Shown here piece after piece: positions 6,688 to 13,708 of a stretch of DNA of 13,708 bases (the first letter of the stretch is position 1; each line of letters begins with the position of its first letter). The translations under genes were made by a program, and so were the position numbers. Below the pieces are notes generated by a model that saw nothing but the letters and a program-made list of their open reading frames with translations, ran no database searches and had not been told where the DNA came from. Source of the stretch: JAFGTP01 sp964498725 (lineage in GTDB: Bacteria > Fidelibacterota > UBA2242 > JAFGTP01); the NCBI GenBank assembly GCA_964498725.1, contig CAZCHS010000095.1:1-13708 (forward strand). The letters are read 5' to 3'.

Positions 6688-7611
6688 TTACAACTGTTGA
6701 TTTACAAAAGAGATGATCTTATCCATGGCATCATTGGCTTCCGGTATCAATGGCGCTACTGCCGGATAGCAATGGAACATGCCTTCTTTTACTTCCACCT
6801 GTACCGTTACTCCGGCTTCTTTGGCTTTCCGGGCAAAACGCACTGTATCATCGCGCATTACTTCATCATCCCCCGCAAACATTAGTAATGGCGGTAAACC
6901 GGACAGATCACCAAACAGGGGTGATATTAACGGATCTTTCGGGTCCTTGCCATTACAATAGGCCGTACTGAAAATCTCATTGGCATTCTCAATGGTGAGT
7001 TTATCAACCGGACGATTAGTGATATTGGATTCGCCGGAATTGGTCAGATCTGTCCAGGCTGACAGAGTAATTGCGCCGGCCGGAAGGGCTATAGATTTTT
7101 GCTTTAGGAGTAGTAACAATGCCAATACCAGATTTCCGCCTCCGGAATCTCCCATAAGCAGAATATTTTGGGAATCCTTGACAATTTCCAGCAAAATTCC
7201 ATAGGCTTTCAGCGCATCATTCAGACCGGCCGGATAGGGATGTTCCGGCGCCAGGGCATAATCAAAAGTCAAAGCATTTATACCTGTCGCTTTCACAAAT
7301 TTGGCCACAATGCCACGATGGGATTTTGCAGAACCGGATACCAGTCCGCCACCATGAAAATAGAGAATTGCTCTTTTAACCGGAGAATGATCGATTTTCA
7401 GCCACTCGGCATACAATCCTTCGATATCAATTGGTTCCACTTTCAGGTCTTTGGGAAGTTTAGCGAATTTCTCCGCTTCTTTTTCGACTATTTCACGAAA
7501 CCGGTAAATATCCTCAACCGTGTCAATTCGGGTCAAACGCTTTGATTTCGCTTTGAAAAAATCCTTATGCCTGAGCATAAATAAAAGTAGTTTACTACGC
7601 AAACTCGCCAT
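6688..7611 (-). CDS. Alpha/beta hydrolase, HSL family (family IV esterase/lipase)
   Basis: A 307-aa serine esterase, probably cytoplasmic because no signal peptide is seen. It hydrolyses ester bonds of small or medium acyl substrates. The HSL oxyanion motif is HGGG at 86-89 and the nucleophile elbow is GDSGGG at 154-159 with Ser156. The acidic residue lies in the AGDDEVMRDD segment at 246-255, and the catalytic His is His280 in GMFHCYPA. FDYALAPEHPYPAGLND at 116-132 is another family hallmark. Length is normal for the family. Its start codon overlaps the stop of the TetR gene upstream by one base (TAATG), so the two are translationally coupled. The regulator probably controls this enzyme, and the inducer may be its substrate or product (inference). 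Confidence 0.92.
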   Translation of the reverse strand: MASLRSKLLLFMLRHKDFFKAKSKRLTRIDTVEDIYRFREIVEKEAEKFAKLPKDLKVEPIDIEGLYAEWLKIDHSPVKRAILYFHGGGLVSGSAKSHRGIVAKFVKATGINALTFDYALAPEHPYPAGLNDALKAYGILLEIVKDSQNILLMGDSGGGNLVLALLLLLKQKSIALPAGAITLSAWTDLTNSGESNITNRPVDKLTIENANEIFSTAYCNGKDPKDPLISPLFGDLSGLPPLLMFAGDDEVMRDDTVRFARKAKEAGVTVQVEVKEGMFHCYPAVAPLIPEANDAMDKIISFVNQQL

Positions 7612-8225
7612 TACATTTTTTCCTTATTTTTAAACATTTTCAGTATAATATCTACATCAGGAATCATAAAATTTTCACCATGAACAGCCCGGTAAATGGA
7701 AAGGCCGCGAATGGTTGACCAAAAAAGCAGTGCCAATTCTTCAGGATTTTTCTGAATAATTGTTCCTTCCTTTTGTCCGGCGGCAATAATTCGCGCCATT
7801 ACCTTGTAGGGATAATGGTATTCATTTTGGATAATTCGCCGGGCCTCAGAAGGTACGGAATCAGAAGCTGAGGAAGTGGCAATCAATAAATGTGTCAAAG
7901 CGGCATCATCATTATTCACCAGACCATCCATGAGAGTTTCATAGGCCATTTTTATTTTTTGTAAGGGCTGCAGATCAAAAGTTTCCAGCTGTTCAGCCGC
8001 GCTGTTCAATTTAATAAAGGCCATTTTAATAAGTTGAACGAAGATTTCATCCTTGGACCTGAAGTAATGATAGATCAGTCCCTGGGAAAAATTGGCATCT
8101 TTGGCAATATCGGCTATTTTGGTAGCCGATAATCCCCTTCGCGAGAATAATTTTAAAGCACTGGAAAAGATCTGCTGTTTCCGTTCATCTTTCATTTGTT
8201 CATTGATTTTTTTATTTCGCCCCAC
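7611..8225 (-). CDS. TetR/AcrR-family transcriptional regulator
   Basis: A 204-aa repressor-type protein. The N-terminal TetR DNA-binding domain covers about 14-62: RKQQIFSSALKLFSRRG leads into the helix-turn-helix GLSATKIADIAKDANFSQGLIYHYF (31-55), followed by the usual RSKDEIF. The remaining 140 residues are the helical ligand-binding domain and do not reveal the ligand. The start is a GTG at 8225-8223, chosen because AGGTG lies a few bases upstream; an ATG ten codons in (Met11) has weaker upstream signals. An inverted repeat 19-36 bases upstream of the start (8244-8261) is a good candidate for its own operator. It is first in a two-gene unit with the downstream esterase and divergent from the SGLT-like transporter gene. 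Confidence 0.92.
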   Translation of the reverse strand: MGRNKKINEQMKDERKQQIFSSALKLFSRRGLSATKIADIAKDANFSQGLIYHYFRSKDEIFVQLIKMAFIKLNSAAEQLETFDLQPLQKIKMAYETLMDGLVNNDDAALTHLLIATSSASDSVPSEARRIIQNEYHYPYKVMARIIAAGQKEGTIIQKNPEELALLFWSTIRGLSIYRAVHGENFMIPDVDIILKMFKNKEKM

Positions 8226-8243
8226 TATTCACCTATTTTTTTG

Positions 8244-8261
8244 ATTGAACACTTATTCAAT
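8244..8261. promoter_or_regulatory. Candidate TetR operator
   Basis: A perfect inverted repeat ATTGAA-N6-TTCAAT, just upstream of the TetR start codon. Size and position fit an autoregulatory TetR-family site. The 10-mer ACTTATTCAA inside it (8251-8260) recurs exactly at 8497-8506 on the transporter side of the same intergenic region. Confidence 0.55.
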
Positions 8262-8352
8262 GATAATTTATTATTTTAAATTTAAAGATAAAAGTATTTT
8301 TTTTGTAGAGCATCCATTTTGCATAATCAAAAATCCATATAGTTTGTGAAGG

Positions 8353-8372
8353 CGGAAAATTCTTATTTTCCG
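8353..8372. other. Short perfect hairpin in the divergent intergenic region
   Basis: CGGAAAAT (8353-8360), loop TCTT, ATTTTCCG (8365-8372). There is no T run on either side, so it is not an intrinsic terminator. It sits mid-way between the divergent TetR and transporter genes. Apart from this and the two operator-like sites, the 387-bp region 8226-8612 is AT-rich, and I see no gene in it. Confidence 0.4.
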
Positions 8373-8468
8373 GGTTATCATTTCCGGGTCCATAAGTTTA
8401 ATGAAAAGGACATCCTGATCACATATTGTTACCGTAAGAGAAACTTTGCTGACAATCAAAAAAATTAA

Positions 8469-8482
8469 TGTAATCGGTTACA
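8469..8482. promoter_or_regulatory. Candidate LacI/GalR-type operator
   Basis: TGTAATCGGTTACA is a palindrome with a central CG and one mismatched pair, the form typical of LacI/GalR-family operators. It lies about 130 bases upstream of the SGLT-like transporter gene. No LacI-type regulator gene is in the window, so the protein would have to be encoded elsewhere. Confidence 0.5.
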
Positions 8483-8495
8483 ATTTTTTGTATAT

Positions 8496-8510
8496 TACTT
8501 ATTCAAAGTA
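8496..8510. promoter_or_regulatory. Operator-like palindrome sharing a 10-mer with the TetR site
   Basis: TACTT-ATTCA-AAGTA is a perfect 5-bp inverted repeat. It includes ACTTATTCAA, identical to the core of the candidate TetR operator 246 bases away. It lies about 100 bases before the transporter start. In AT-rich DNA a shared 10-mer could be chance. Confidence 0.3.
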
Positions 8511-8612
8511 TTTTTTCGATTTTTAAAATTATTCTTGTTTTTCGACAGGGATATGGTTAGAATTCTGTTAATTAAGAGGGTAGAAGTAATCTTTTAAAAC
8601 AAGAGGGAATTT

Positions 8613-10247
8613 ATGGATTTCACATTAATTGATTATGTCATTTTTGCCGCCTATGCAATTTTAATTGTGAGTGTCGGCCTCTGGGTTTCCCGTACGAAAA
8701 AGGGAACTGAGAAAACCACAGAAGACTATTTTTTAGCCGGTAAATCACTGCCCTGGTGGGCAATCGGCGCGTCATTGATTGCCGCCAATATTTCAGCGGA
8801 ACAGTTTATCGGAATGTCAGGATCGGGTTTTTCCATTGGTTTGGCAATAGCCTCCTATGAATGGATGGCTGCCATTACCCTGTTGATTGTTGGGAAATTT
8901 TTCCTGCCGATTTTTATCGAAAAAAAGATTTATACCATTCCGGAATTTGTAGAAGCCCGTTACAGTAAAAATCTTAAAACCATTCTGGCGATTTTCTGGA
9001 TTGGTTTATTTGTCTTTGTCAATCTGACATCGGTATTATTTTTGGGCGCCAAGGCTCTGGATACGATATTGGGAACCGGTAATGGCGATTATATTATTCA
9101 TGGGATCCTGGGGCTGGCTTTTTTCGCTGCCGCTTATTCCTTGTGGGGCGGATTGTCGGCTGTGGCCTGGACCGATGTTATTCAGGTTATTCTGCTGGTA
9201 ACCGGCGGGATGATCACATCTGTTATCGCTTTGAACAATGTGACACCGGATGGTGGTGTATTCGCCGGACTCAGCCATATTTACAGTACCGCCGGGGACC
9301 ATTTTCATATGATTCTCGACAAGGGGCACAAAAGTTATAATGACCTGCCCGGTATTGCTGTACTCGTGGGCGGAATGTGGGTCGCAAATCTTTATTACTG
9401 GGGATTCAACCAATATATTATTCAGCGTACCTTCGCTGCCAAGTCATTAAAAGAATCTCAGCGTGGAATCGCCTTTGCCGCCTTTCTGAAACTGATCATT
9501 CCGGTAATTGTTGTTATTCCCGGTATCGTGGCCTATGTACTTTATACACAGCCGGCAGGTACAGCCGTAATTCCCGGTATACAGGAAGCTTTCTCCACGG
9601 CTGAGGGGGTCAATTACGACAAAGCCTACCCGTGGCTGATCAGTCAGTTCGTACCGGTTGGCTTTAAGGGCCTGGTACTGGCGGCCCTGGCAGCGGCCAT
9701 CGTCTCATCCCTGGCCTCTATGTTGAATTCCACCTCGACAATTTTCACAATGGATATTTATAAGCCCTACCTGGCTAAAAATCCGGACAATAATAAACAT
9801 TTAGTCAAAGTTGGCAGAATTACCGTTTTTGTCGCGTTGGTCATCGCCTGTCTTGTAGCACCATTGCTGGGCTCCATCAAGGAAATGTTTCAGTATATTC
9901 AGGAATACACCGGTTTGGTGAGCCCCGGCGTTTTAGGTGTGTTTATCATGGGCTTATTTTATAAGAAAGCCACCAATAATGGCGCCATCTGGGGTGCAAT
10001 TTTATCACTGGTCATTGCTTTAGCATTAAAGCTGGCCACTGCAATGCCATGGATGCACCAGATGATGATCACATGGATCGCCACAATGATCATCATTGCT
10101 GTCATCAGTTATATTGAAAATAAAGGCAAAGATGATAAAGACGGCATTAAAATTTCCAGAAAATTATTTGAAACCCATTGGGCTTTTAATACCAGCGCCA
10201 TTATCATTTGTTTAATTTTGGTTGTCCTTTACTCTGTTTTTTGGTAA
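8613..10247 (+). CDS. SGLT-like sodium/sugar symporter (SSS family)
   Basis: A 544-aa inner-membrane sodium-coupled sugar carrier, strikingly similar along its length to Vibrio vSGLT as I recall that protein. Residues that bind galactose in vSGLT are kept: Asn59 and Gln64 in AANISAEQF, Glu83 in SYEW, Asn259 and the inner-gate Tyr262 in NLYYWGFN, Lys293 in AFLKL, and Gln430 in FQYIQEYTG. The sodium-site serines Ser365 and Ser366 in AAIVSSLAS are also present. About 14 membrane segments run to the C-terminal end. GAGGG at 8603-8607 is a good ribosome binding site. A LacI-type operator lies upstream, and a strong terminator follows the stop. A glucose/galactose-type hexose is the likeliest substrate; the neighbouring hexosaminidase also raises an amino-sugar as an option (inference). 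Confidence 0.94.
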   Translation: MDFTLIDYVIFAAYAILIVSVGLWVSRTKKGTEKTTEDYFLAGKSLPWWAIGASLIAANISAEQFIGMSGSGFSIGLAIASYEWMAAITLLIVGKFFLPIFIEKKIYTIPEFVEARYSKNLKTILAIFWIGLFVFVNLTSVLFLGAKALDTILGTGNGDYIIHGILGLAFFAAAYSLWGGLSAVAWTDVIQVILLVTGGMITSVIALNNVTPDGGVFAGLSHIYSTAGDHFHMILDKGHKSYNDLPGIAVLVGGMWVANLYYWGFNQYIIQRTFAAKSLKESQRGIAFAAFLKLIIPVIVVIPGIVAYVLYTQPAGTAVIPGIQEAFSTAEGVNYDKAYPWLISQFVPVGFKGLVLAALAAAIVSSLASMLNSTSTIFTMDIYKPYLAKNPDNNKHLVKVGRITVFVALVIACLVAPLLGSIKEMFQYIQEYTGLVSPGVLGVFIMGLFYKKATNNGAIWGAILSLVIALALKLATAMPWMHQMMITWIATMIIIAVISYIENKGKDDKDGIKISRKLFETHWAFNTSAIIICLILVVLYSVFW

Positions 10248-10286
10248 AAAAATTATTTGATTATTAAATCATCTTATTATATTTTC

Positions 10287-10322
10287 AACCACAGGATTAT
10301 TTATTGATCCTGTGGTTTTTTT
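10287..10322 (+). terminator. Rho-independent terminator after SGLT-like gene
   Basis: A perfect 11-bp stem (10287-10297 with 10307-10317), a 9-base AT loop, and a run of seven T at 10316-10322. It sits 39 bases after the transporter stop and only 21 bases before the hexosaminidase start codon. Confidence 0.92.
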
Positions 10323-10343
10323 AATCTAAAAGTCGGGGGAAAT

Positions 10344-12392
10344 ATGCCAGTTAGACCATTTTTTATTCAACTCATCTTTGTTATTATTTTGTTTTTTAAT
10401 TTAGTAAACGGTCAGAAACCGAAAACCTTAAACCTGATGCCGGTTCCCAAAGCCTTTGAATTAACCGGTGACAAACTATATATAGACCGGAATTTTAAAA
10501 TTGACATCCTTTCCTATCACGGCGACGACCTGTATAAATATGCCACTCGTGTACTGAGACGATTGGATAAACGGACCGGATTACTTTTTTACCAGGATGT
10601 ACTAAGAATTGATGAAGAAGTTCAAAAGCCAACCCTGACTGTCGAGACTAATCGCAGAGGAGAATTGCTTCTGGGAGAAGATGAATCTTACCGGCTGGCT
10701 ATTACAAAAGACGGAATAAAAATCGCAGCCGAAACCGATATTGGGGCAATGCGGGGATTGGAGACCTTCATTCAACTACTGGACGCTGATGAAAAGGGAT
10801 ATTTCTTCCCCACTGTTGAGATTACCGATGACCCCAGGTTTCCCTGGCGGGGTTTAATGATTGACGTCAGCCGCCATTTCCATGATGTCGGTGTCATCAA
10901 ACGAAATCTCGATGCCATGGCTGCTGTGAAACTCAATGTACTGCATCTTCATCTCTCCGATGACCAGGGATTTCGTGTGGAAAGCAAAACCTTCCCAAAA
11001 CTACACCTGGAAGCCTCCGATGGCGAATATTTCACCCATAACCAGATCAGAGAAATTATAGAATACGCCAGGGCAAGAGGAATCCGTGTAGTTCCCGAAT
11101 TTGACGTACCCGCCCATACTACCGCATTTATCGTGGCCTATCCTGAACTGGGAAGTTCTGACGAAGAAATCACGCTGGAACGGGGTTGGGGTGTCAAAGA
11201 CCCGGTGCTGAATCCGGCGAAATCCTTCACCTATAAATTTCTGGATGAATTATTCGCGGAAATGACAGCCCTCTTTCCTGATCCCTATTTTCACATTGGC
11301 GGTGATGAAAACAATGGTGTTCATTGGGCTGCCAATGAAGAAATCCAGCAATTCAAGCAGGACAATAATATCAAGGACAAACACGAATTGCAGACCTATT
11401 TCAATAAACGCGTTCTGAATATTCTGACCAAATACAATAAAAAAATGATCGGCTGGGATGAGATACTACAGCCCGACCTGCCTAAGGAAAGTGTGATCCA
11501 TTCCTGGCGCGGTCAAAAATATCTGATAGAAGCTGCCAAAAAAGGCTATCAGACAATATTATCAAAGGGCTATTACATTGATCTGGCCAAACCAACCAGA
11601 GACCATTATTTGGTTGACCCGGTACCTGCTGATAGTGATCTGACAGAGGAACAAAAGCAATACATCCTCGGTGGTGAAGCCACCATGTGGAGTGAGTTCA
11701 CTGACAGCGATGTCATTGATTCCCGAATCTGGCCGAGAACAGCGGCAATTGCCGAGCGCTTTTGGTCTCCGGCTGATGTGAAGGATGTCGAAGACATGCA
11801 TCGCCGGCTGGAATATATCAGTTTTCGCCTGGAAGAACATGGTTTGACCCACATTAAAAATTACGAAATGTTTTTGCGACGACTGACTAATAACCAGCAA
11901 ACCGATCCCCTCAGAACGCTGGTTGATGTTGTGGAAATGTTAAAAATCTATAAGCGTCACCAACATTTTGACGGAAAATATCAATCCCATACACCCCTCA
12001 GCAGAGTTGTCGATGCTTCACGGCCGGATCAGAAAGTTCCCAGAGAATTCTCCAAATTAATCGACCAATACATTGAATCGGGCTATGATCAGGATTATGA
12101 ACAAGCGATTCGCATGCAACTTCTCCATTGGAAAAAAAATGAACCCCAGTTGGAGGCACTGGCCAGGAAATCACCGGTACTCAAGGAAATTTTACCCTTG
12201 TCAAAAAAATTAACCACTGTTTCGGAAATCGGAATTCAAACGATGGAATATATTAAAAGCCAGAAGAAACCTTCGATTTTCTGGAAAAAAAATGTACTCA
12301 AGAGCCTGGAAAAGGCCAAGGAACAGGTGGCCGGCACGGAATTAATGATAGTCGCACCGATTGAAAAACTGGTTTTAGAGATCACGAAATAG
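10344..12392 (+). CDS. Beta-N-acetylhexosaminidase, GH20
   Basis: A 682-aa exported glycoside hydrolase that removes terminal beta-linked GlcNAc or GalNAc by substrate-assisted catalysis. A signal peptide covers about 1-23 (cleavage near VNG-Q). The GH20b N-terminal alpha/beta domain spans about 30-160. The catalytic barrel starts at FPWRGLMIDVSRHF (166-179), with the sugar-binding Arg169. Further marks are HLHLSDDQGFR at 201-211, FDVPAH at 253-258, the catalytic pair Asp321-Glu322 in HIGGDE, Trp389 in HSWRG, Trp449 in EATMWSE, and ERFW at 471-474. Residues from about 505 to the end form a helical extension of unknown role. Unlike the two secreted hydrolases at the left it has no T9SS sorting domain, so it probably stays in the periplasm. 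A G5-A ribosome binding site lies at 10335-10340. Terminators lie on both sides, so expression control is unclear. Confidence 0.96.
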   Translation: MPVRPFFIQLIFVIILFFNLVNGQKPKTLNLMPVPKAFELTGDKLYIDRNFKIDILSYHGDDLYKYATRVLRRLDKRTGLLFYQDVLRIDEEVQKPTLTVETNRRGELLLGEDESYRLAITKDGIKIAAETDIGAMRGLETFIQLLDADEKGYFFPTVEITDDPRFPWRGLMIDVSRHFHDVGVIKRNLDAMAAVKLNVLHLHLSDDQGFRVESKTFPKLHLEASDGEYFTHNQIREIIEYARARGIRVVPEFDVPAHTTAFIVAYPELGSSDEEITLERGWGVKDPVLNPAKSFTYKFLDELFAEMTALFPDPYFHIGGDENNGVHWAANEEIQQFKQDNNIKDKHELQTYFNKRVLNILTKYNKKMIGWDEILQPDLPKESVIHSWRGQKYLIEAAKKGYQTILSKGYYIDLAKPTRDHYLVDPVPADSDLTEEQKQYILGGEATMWSEFTDSDVIDSRIWPRTAAIAERFWSPADVKDVEDMHRRLEYISFRLEEHGLTHIKNYEMFLRRLTNNQQTDPLRTLVDVVEMLKIYKRHQHFDGKYQSHTPLSRVVDASRPDQKVPREFSKLIDQYIESGYDQDYEQAIRMQLLHWKKNEPQLEALARKSPVLKEILPLSKKLTTVSEIGIQTMEYIKSQKKPSIFWKKNVLKSLEKAKEQVAGTELMIVAPIEKLVLEITK

Positions 12393-12413
12393 GACGATCA
12401 AATTAATTGCTAA

Positions 12414-12444
12414 AACCCCAAAGGACTGAAACACCTTTGGGGTT
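12414..12444. terminator. Intrinsic terminator, possibly two-way
   Basis: A perfect 11-bp stem (AACCCCAAAGG 12414-12424 with 12434-12444) and a 9-base loop, 21 bases after the hexosaminidase stop. On the + strand the 3' tail is only TTATATT. On the - strand it is TTTT, so it may also stop transcription coming from the right. Confidence 0.8.
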
Positions 12445-12473
12445 ATATTGGTTATAATATTTTCCTAACGAAT

Positions 12474-12573
12474 NNNNNNNNNNNNNNNNNNNNNNNNNNN
12501 NNNNNNNNNNNNNNNNNNNNNNNNNNNNNNNNNNNNNNNNNNNNNNNNNNNNNNNNNNNNNNNNNNNNNNNNN
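12474..12573. other. Assembly gap (100 Ns)
   Basis: Exactly 100 Ns, the usual placeholder for a scaffold join of unknown length. The flanks 12445-12473 and 12574-12667 show no gene. Linkage between the hexosaminidase and the SUMF1-type gene rests on scaffolding only. Confidence 0.97.
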
Positions 12574-12667
12574 AATTTGATAAACAAGCAGGATGTTTGT
12601 CCTACTTTCGCTGCAACCTTTGGGCTTTGACAAGCATTTCGAAGCTATTATAAGTTTGCGTGGCGAC

Positions 12668-13708
12668 TTATTGTTTTCGCATGATCCTGAAGCCGACATA
12701 GCTGTTGCCTTTTTCGGAATTCTGCTTCAAACGGCTGTAAGTAAAAATAAAGGCTTCAGTATTATACCAGGAACCACCCCGGACAGTATGTTTGTCAGTA
12801 CTTTCGGGATAATAATCCCGGGTTAATTCCCATACATTTCCGGCCATATCATAGGCGCCGTAATAGGAACTGTTATCCAGTGTGGAATAGCCGTCATGAG
12901 GCATCCCATCATAAAAACCGACAGGGGTTGTACCGTCAGATTCAGGATAACCGGAACCCTGATGATTACAATAATGGGAATCATAGTCATCGCCCCAGGG
13001 ATACTGATTGCCGGTATTTCCACGAGCCGCTTTCTCCCATTCCTCTTCCGAGGGCAATTTCCCACGGTAGTATTCAGCAAAGGCATGAGCGCCAAACCAG
13101 GTTACCTGGGTTACCGGATGATCGGAGTAGTCACTATTCGCATGAAACTGATCATTTGAAAAATAAATACGGGCATTTTCATCGCCCAGATCGAAGTATA
13201 AATACTCGCCACTACTGAATTTTTCATCCCCATTAAAATCACCCATTACCGCATTGGAAGTAACCGTGATCAGGCTTTTATTGAATGCTTCCTGTAAATA
13301 TTCCGCATATTGCTGGTTGGTAACCTCATATTTCATAATAACATAATCATAATTAATAGTGCGAACGTCATCAGCTGATCCATAGGTGAAATTTCCAGCC
13401 ATTACTTCAACCATTTCAAAGGGTAAGGGCGGCAGGGGCTGCACAGTGATGATATTTGAATATTCCGAATAATAGGGTTCTGCAAAAGCCCTGACAGCAT
13501 ATTCATAAGTAGCCGTAGAATCCACGCCCTGGTCCAGATATTCAAAAGTTCCCCGGTCCAAAAGCGCAATTGTCTCGAAATTCCCACCTTCTAACCGTCT
13601 TTCCACTGACACCCGATGGTCAAAGTCACAATGATTGGTCCATGATAATTTTACAGTGGAATTATCAATAATCTGTGAAGTGAGGTCGCCGGGGGCTTCG
13701 AAAGTTAA
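12668..13708 (-). CDS. FN3 plus SUMF1/FGE-domain protein, N-terminus beyond window
   Basis: The reading frame stays open to the right edge, so the 346 residues visible are the C-terminal part. An internal GTG at 13612 is not the start, because the 32 codons before it continue the same fibronectin type III domain (STVKLSW...; about residues 1-92). A SUMF1/FGE-sulfatase-type domain follows (about 97-346): KYEVTNQQYAEYL near 126-138, PVTQVTWFGAHAFAEYY near 198-214, LPSEEEWEKAARG near 218-230, YPWG near 236-239, AGNVWELTRDYY near 289-300, RGGSWYN near 310-316 and a terminal GFRIMRKQ. The catalytic cysteine pair of true formylglycine-generating enzymes near the C-terminus is absent, so this is probably a non-catalytic or binding variant, likely extracellular. 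Residues 157-168 (codons 13205-13240) read DFNGDEKFSSGE, an EF-hand-like calcium loop pattern. Function is unknown. Confidence 0.85.
   Translation of the reverse strand, partial: LTFEAPGDLTSQIIDNSTVKLSWTNHCDFDHRVSVERRLEGGNFETIALLDRGTFEYLDQGVDSTATYEYAVRAFAEPYYSEYSNIITVQPLPPLPFEMVEVMAGNFTYGSADDVRTINYDYVIMKYEVTNQQYAEYLQEAFNKSLITVTSNAVMGDFNGDEKFSSGEYLYFDLGDENARIYFSNDQFHANSDYSDHPVTQVTWFGAHAFAEYYRGKLPSEEEWEKAARGNTGNQYPWGDDYDSHYCNHQGSGYPESDGTTPVGFYDGMPHDGYSTLDNSSYYGAYDMAGNVWELTRDYYPESTDKHTVRGGSWYNTEAFIFTYSRLKQNSEKGNSYVGFRIMRKQ

Noticed and set aside
7168..7545. 125-aa plus-strand frame
   Set aside because: It is antisense to the HSL esterase, whose catalytic motifs make the minus strand the coding strand.
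12403..12699. Minus-strand frame spanning the Ns
   Set aside because: It is open only because Ns do not encode stops; the gap length is unknown.
12593..12826. 77-aa plus-strand frame to the right of the gap
   Set aside because: It is mostly antisense to the conserved C-terminal end of the SUMF1-type gene.

Overview
The window looks like a metagenome-assembled scaffold from an FCB-superphylum bacterium (Calditrichota, Marinimicrobia or KSB1-like; I cannot fix the phylum). The main evidence is that two secreted hydrolases end in a type IX secretion (T9SS) type A sorting domain with the YPNPFNP signature. A block of 100 Ns (12474-12573) is a scaffold join, so the order of genes on either side of it is not certain.

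Layout. 1-460: a hairpin and two degenerate copies of a GC-hairpin repeat, no convincing gene. 461-3347: a compact pair, an SGNH/GDSL esterase and a beta-lactamase-fold serine hydrolase 10 bp apart, both with a signal peptide and a T9SS sorting domain. 3348-3564: two near-identical 57-bp repeats. 3565-4368: an AAC(3)/YokD-family N-acetyltransferase. 4369-4731: a 177-bp palindromic element with a hairpin in each arm, then a hairpin-bearing repeat. 4732-6549: a sodium:solute symporter (SSS) with a long C-terminal extension. 6550-6687: an imperfect inverted repeat between convergent genes. 6688-8225, minus strand: a TetR-type regulator overlapping by one base an HSL-family (family IV) esterase. 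8226-8612: a divergent control region with a candidate TetR operator and a LacI-type operator. 8613-10247: a second SSS symporter very close to Vibrio SGLT. 10344-12392: a GH20 beta-N-acetylhexosaminidase. 12668-13708, minus strand: the C-terminal part of an FN3-SUMF1/FGE-domain protein that runs off the right edge.

How the genes may work together (inference). The SGLT-like transporter retains the residues that bind galactose and sodium in vSGLT, and it sits directly before a hexosaminidase, so this half looks like an oligosaccharide or amino-sugar scavenging unit, possibly under a LacI-type repressor not present here. The left half adds exported esterase-type enzymes that could deacylate or trim the same class of polymer, plus a second SSS carrier. 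The TetR-esterase pair looks like an independent, self-regulated two-gene unit.

The most unusual content is not coding: nearly every intergenic gap over 100 bp holds a different hairpin-forming repeat. The best is the palindrome at 4374-4550, whose arms differ by changes that preserve base pairing in each arm. I see no CRISPR array, tRNA, rRNA, transposase or clear phage gene.
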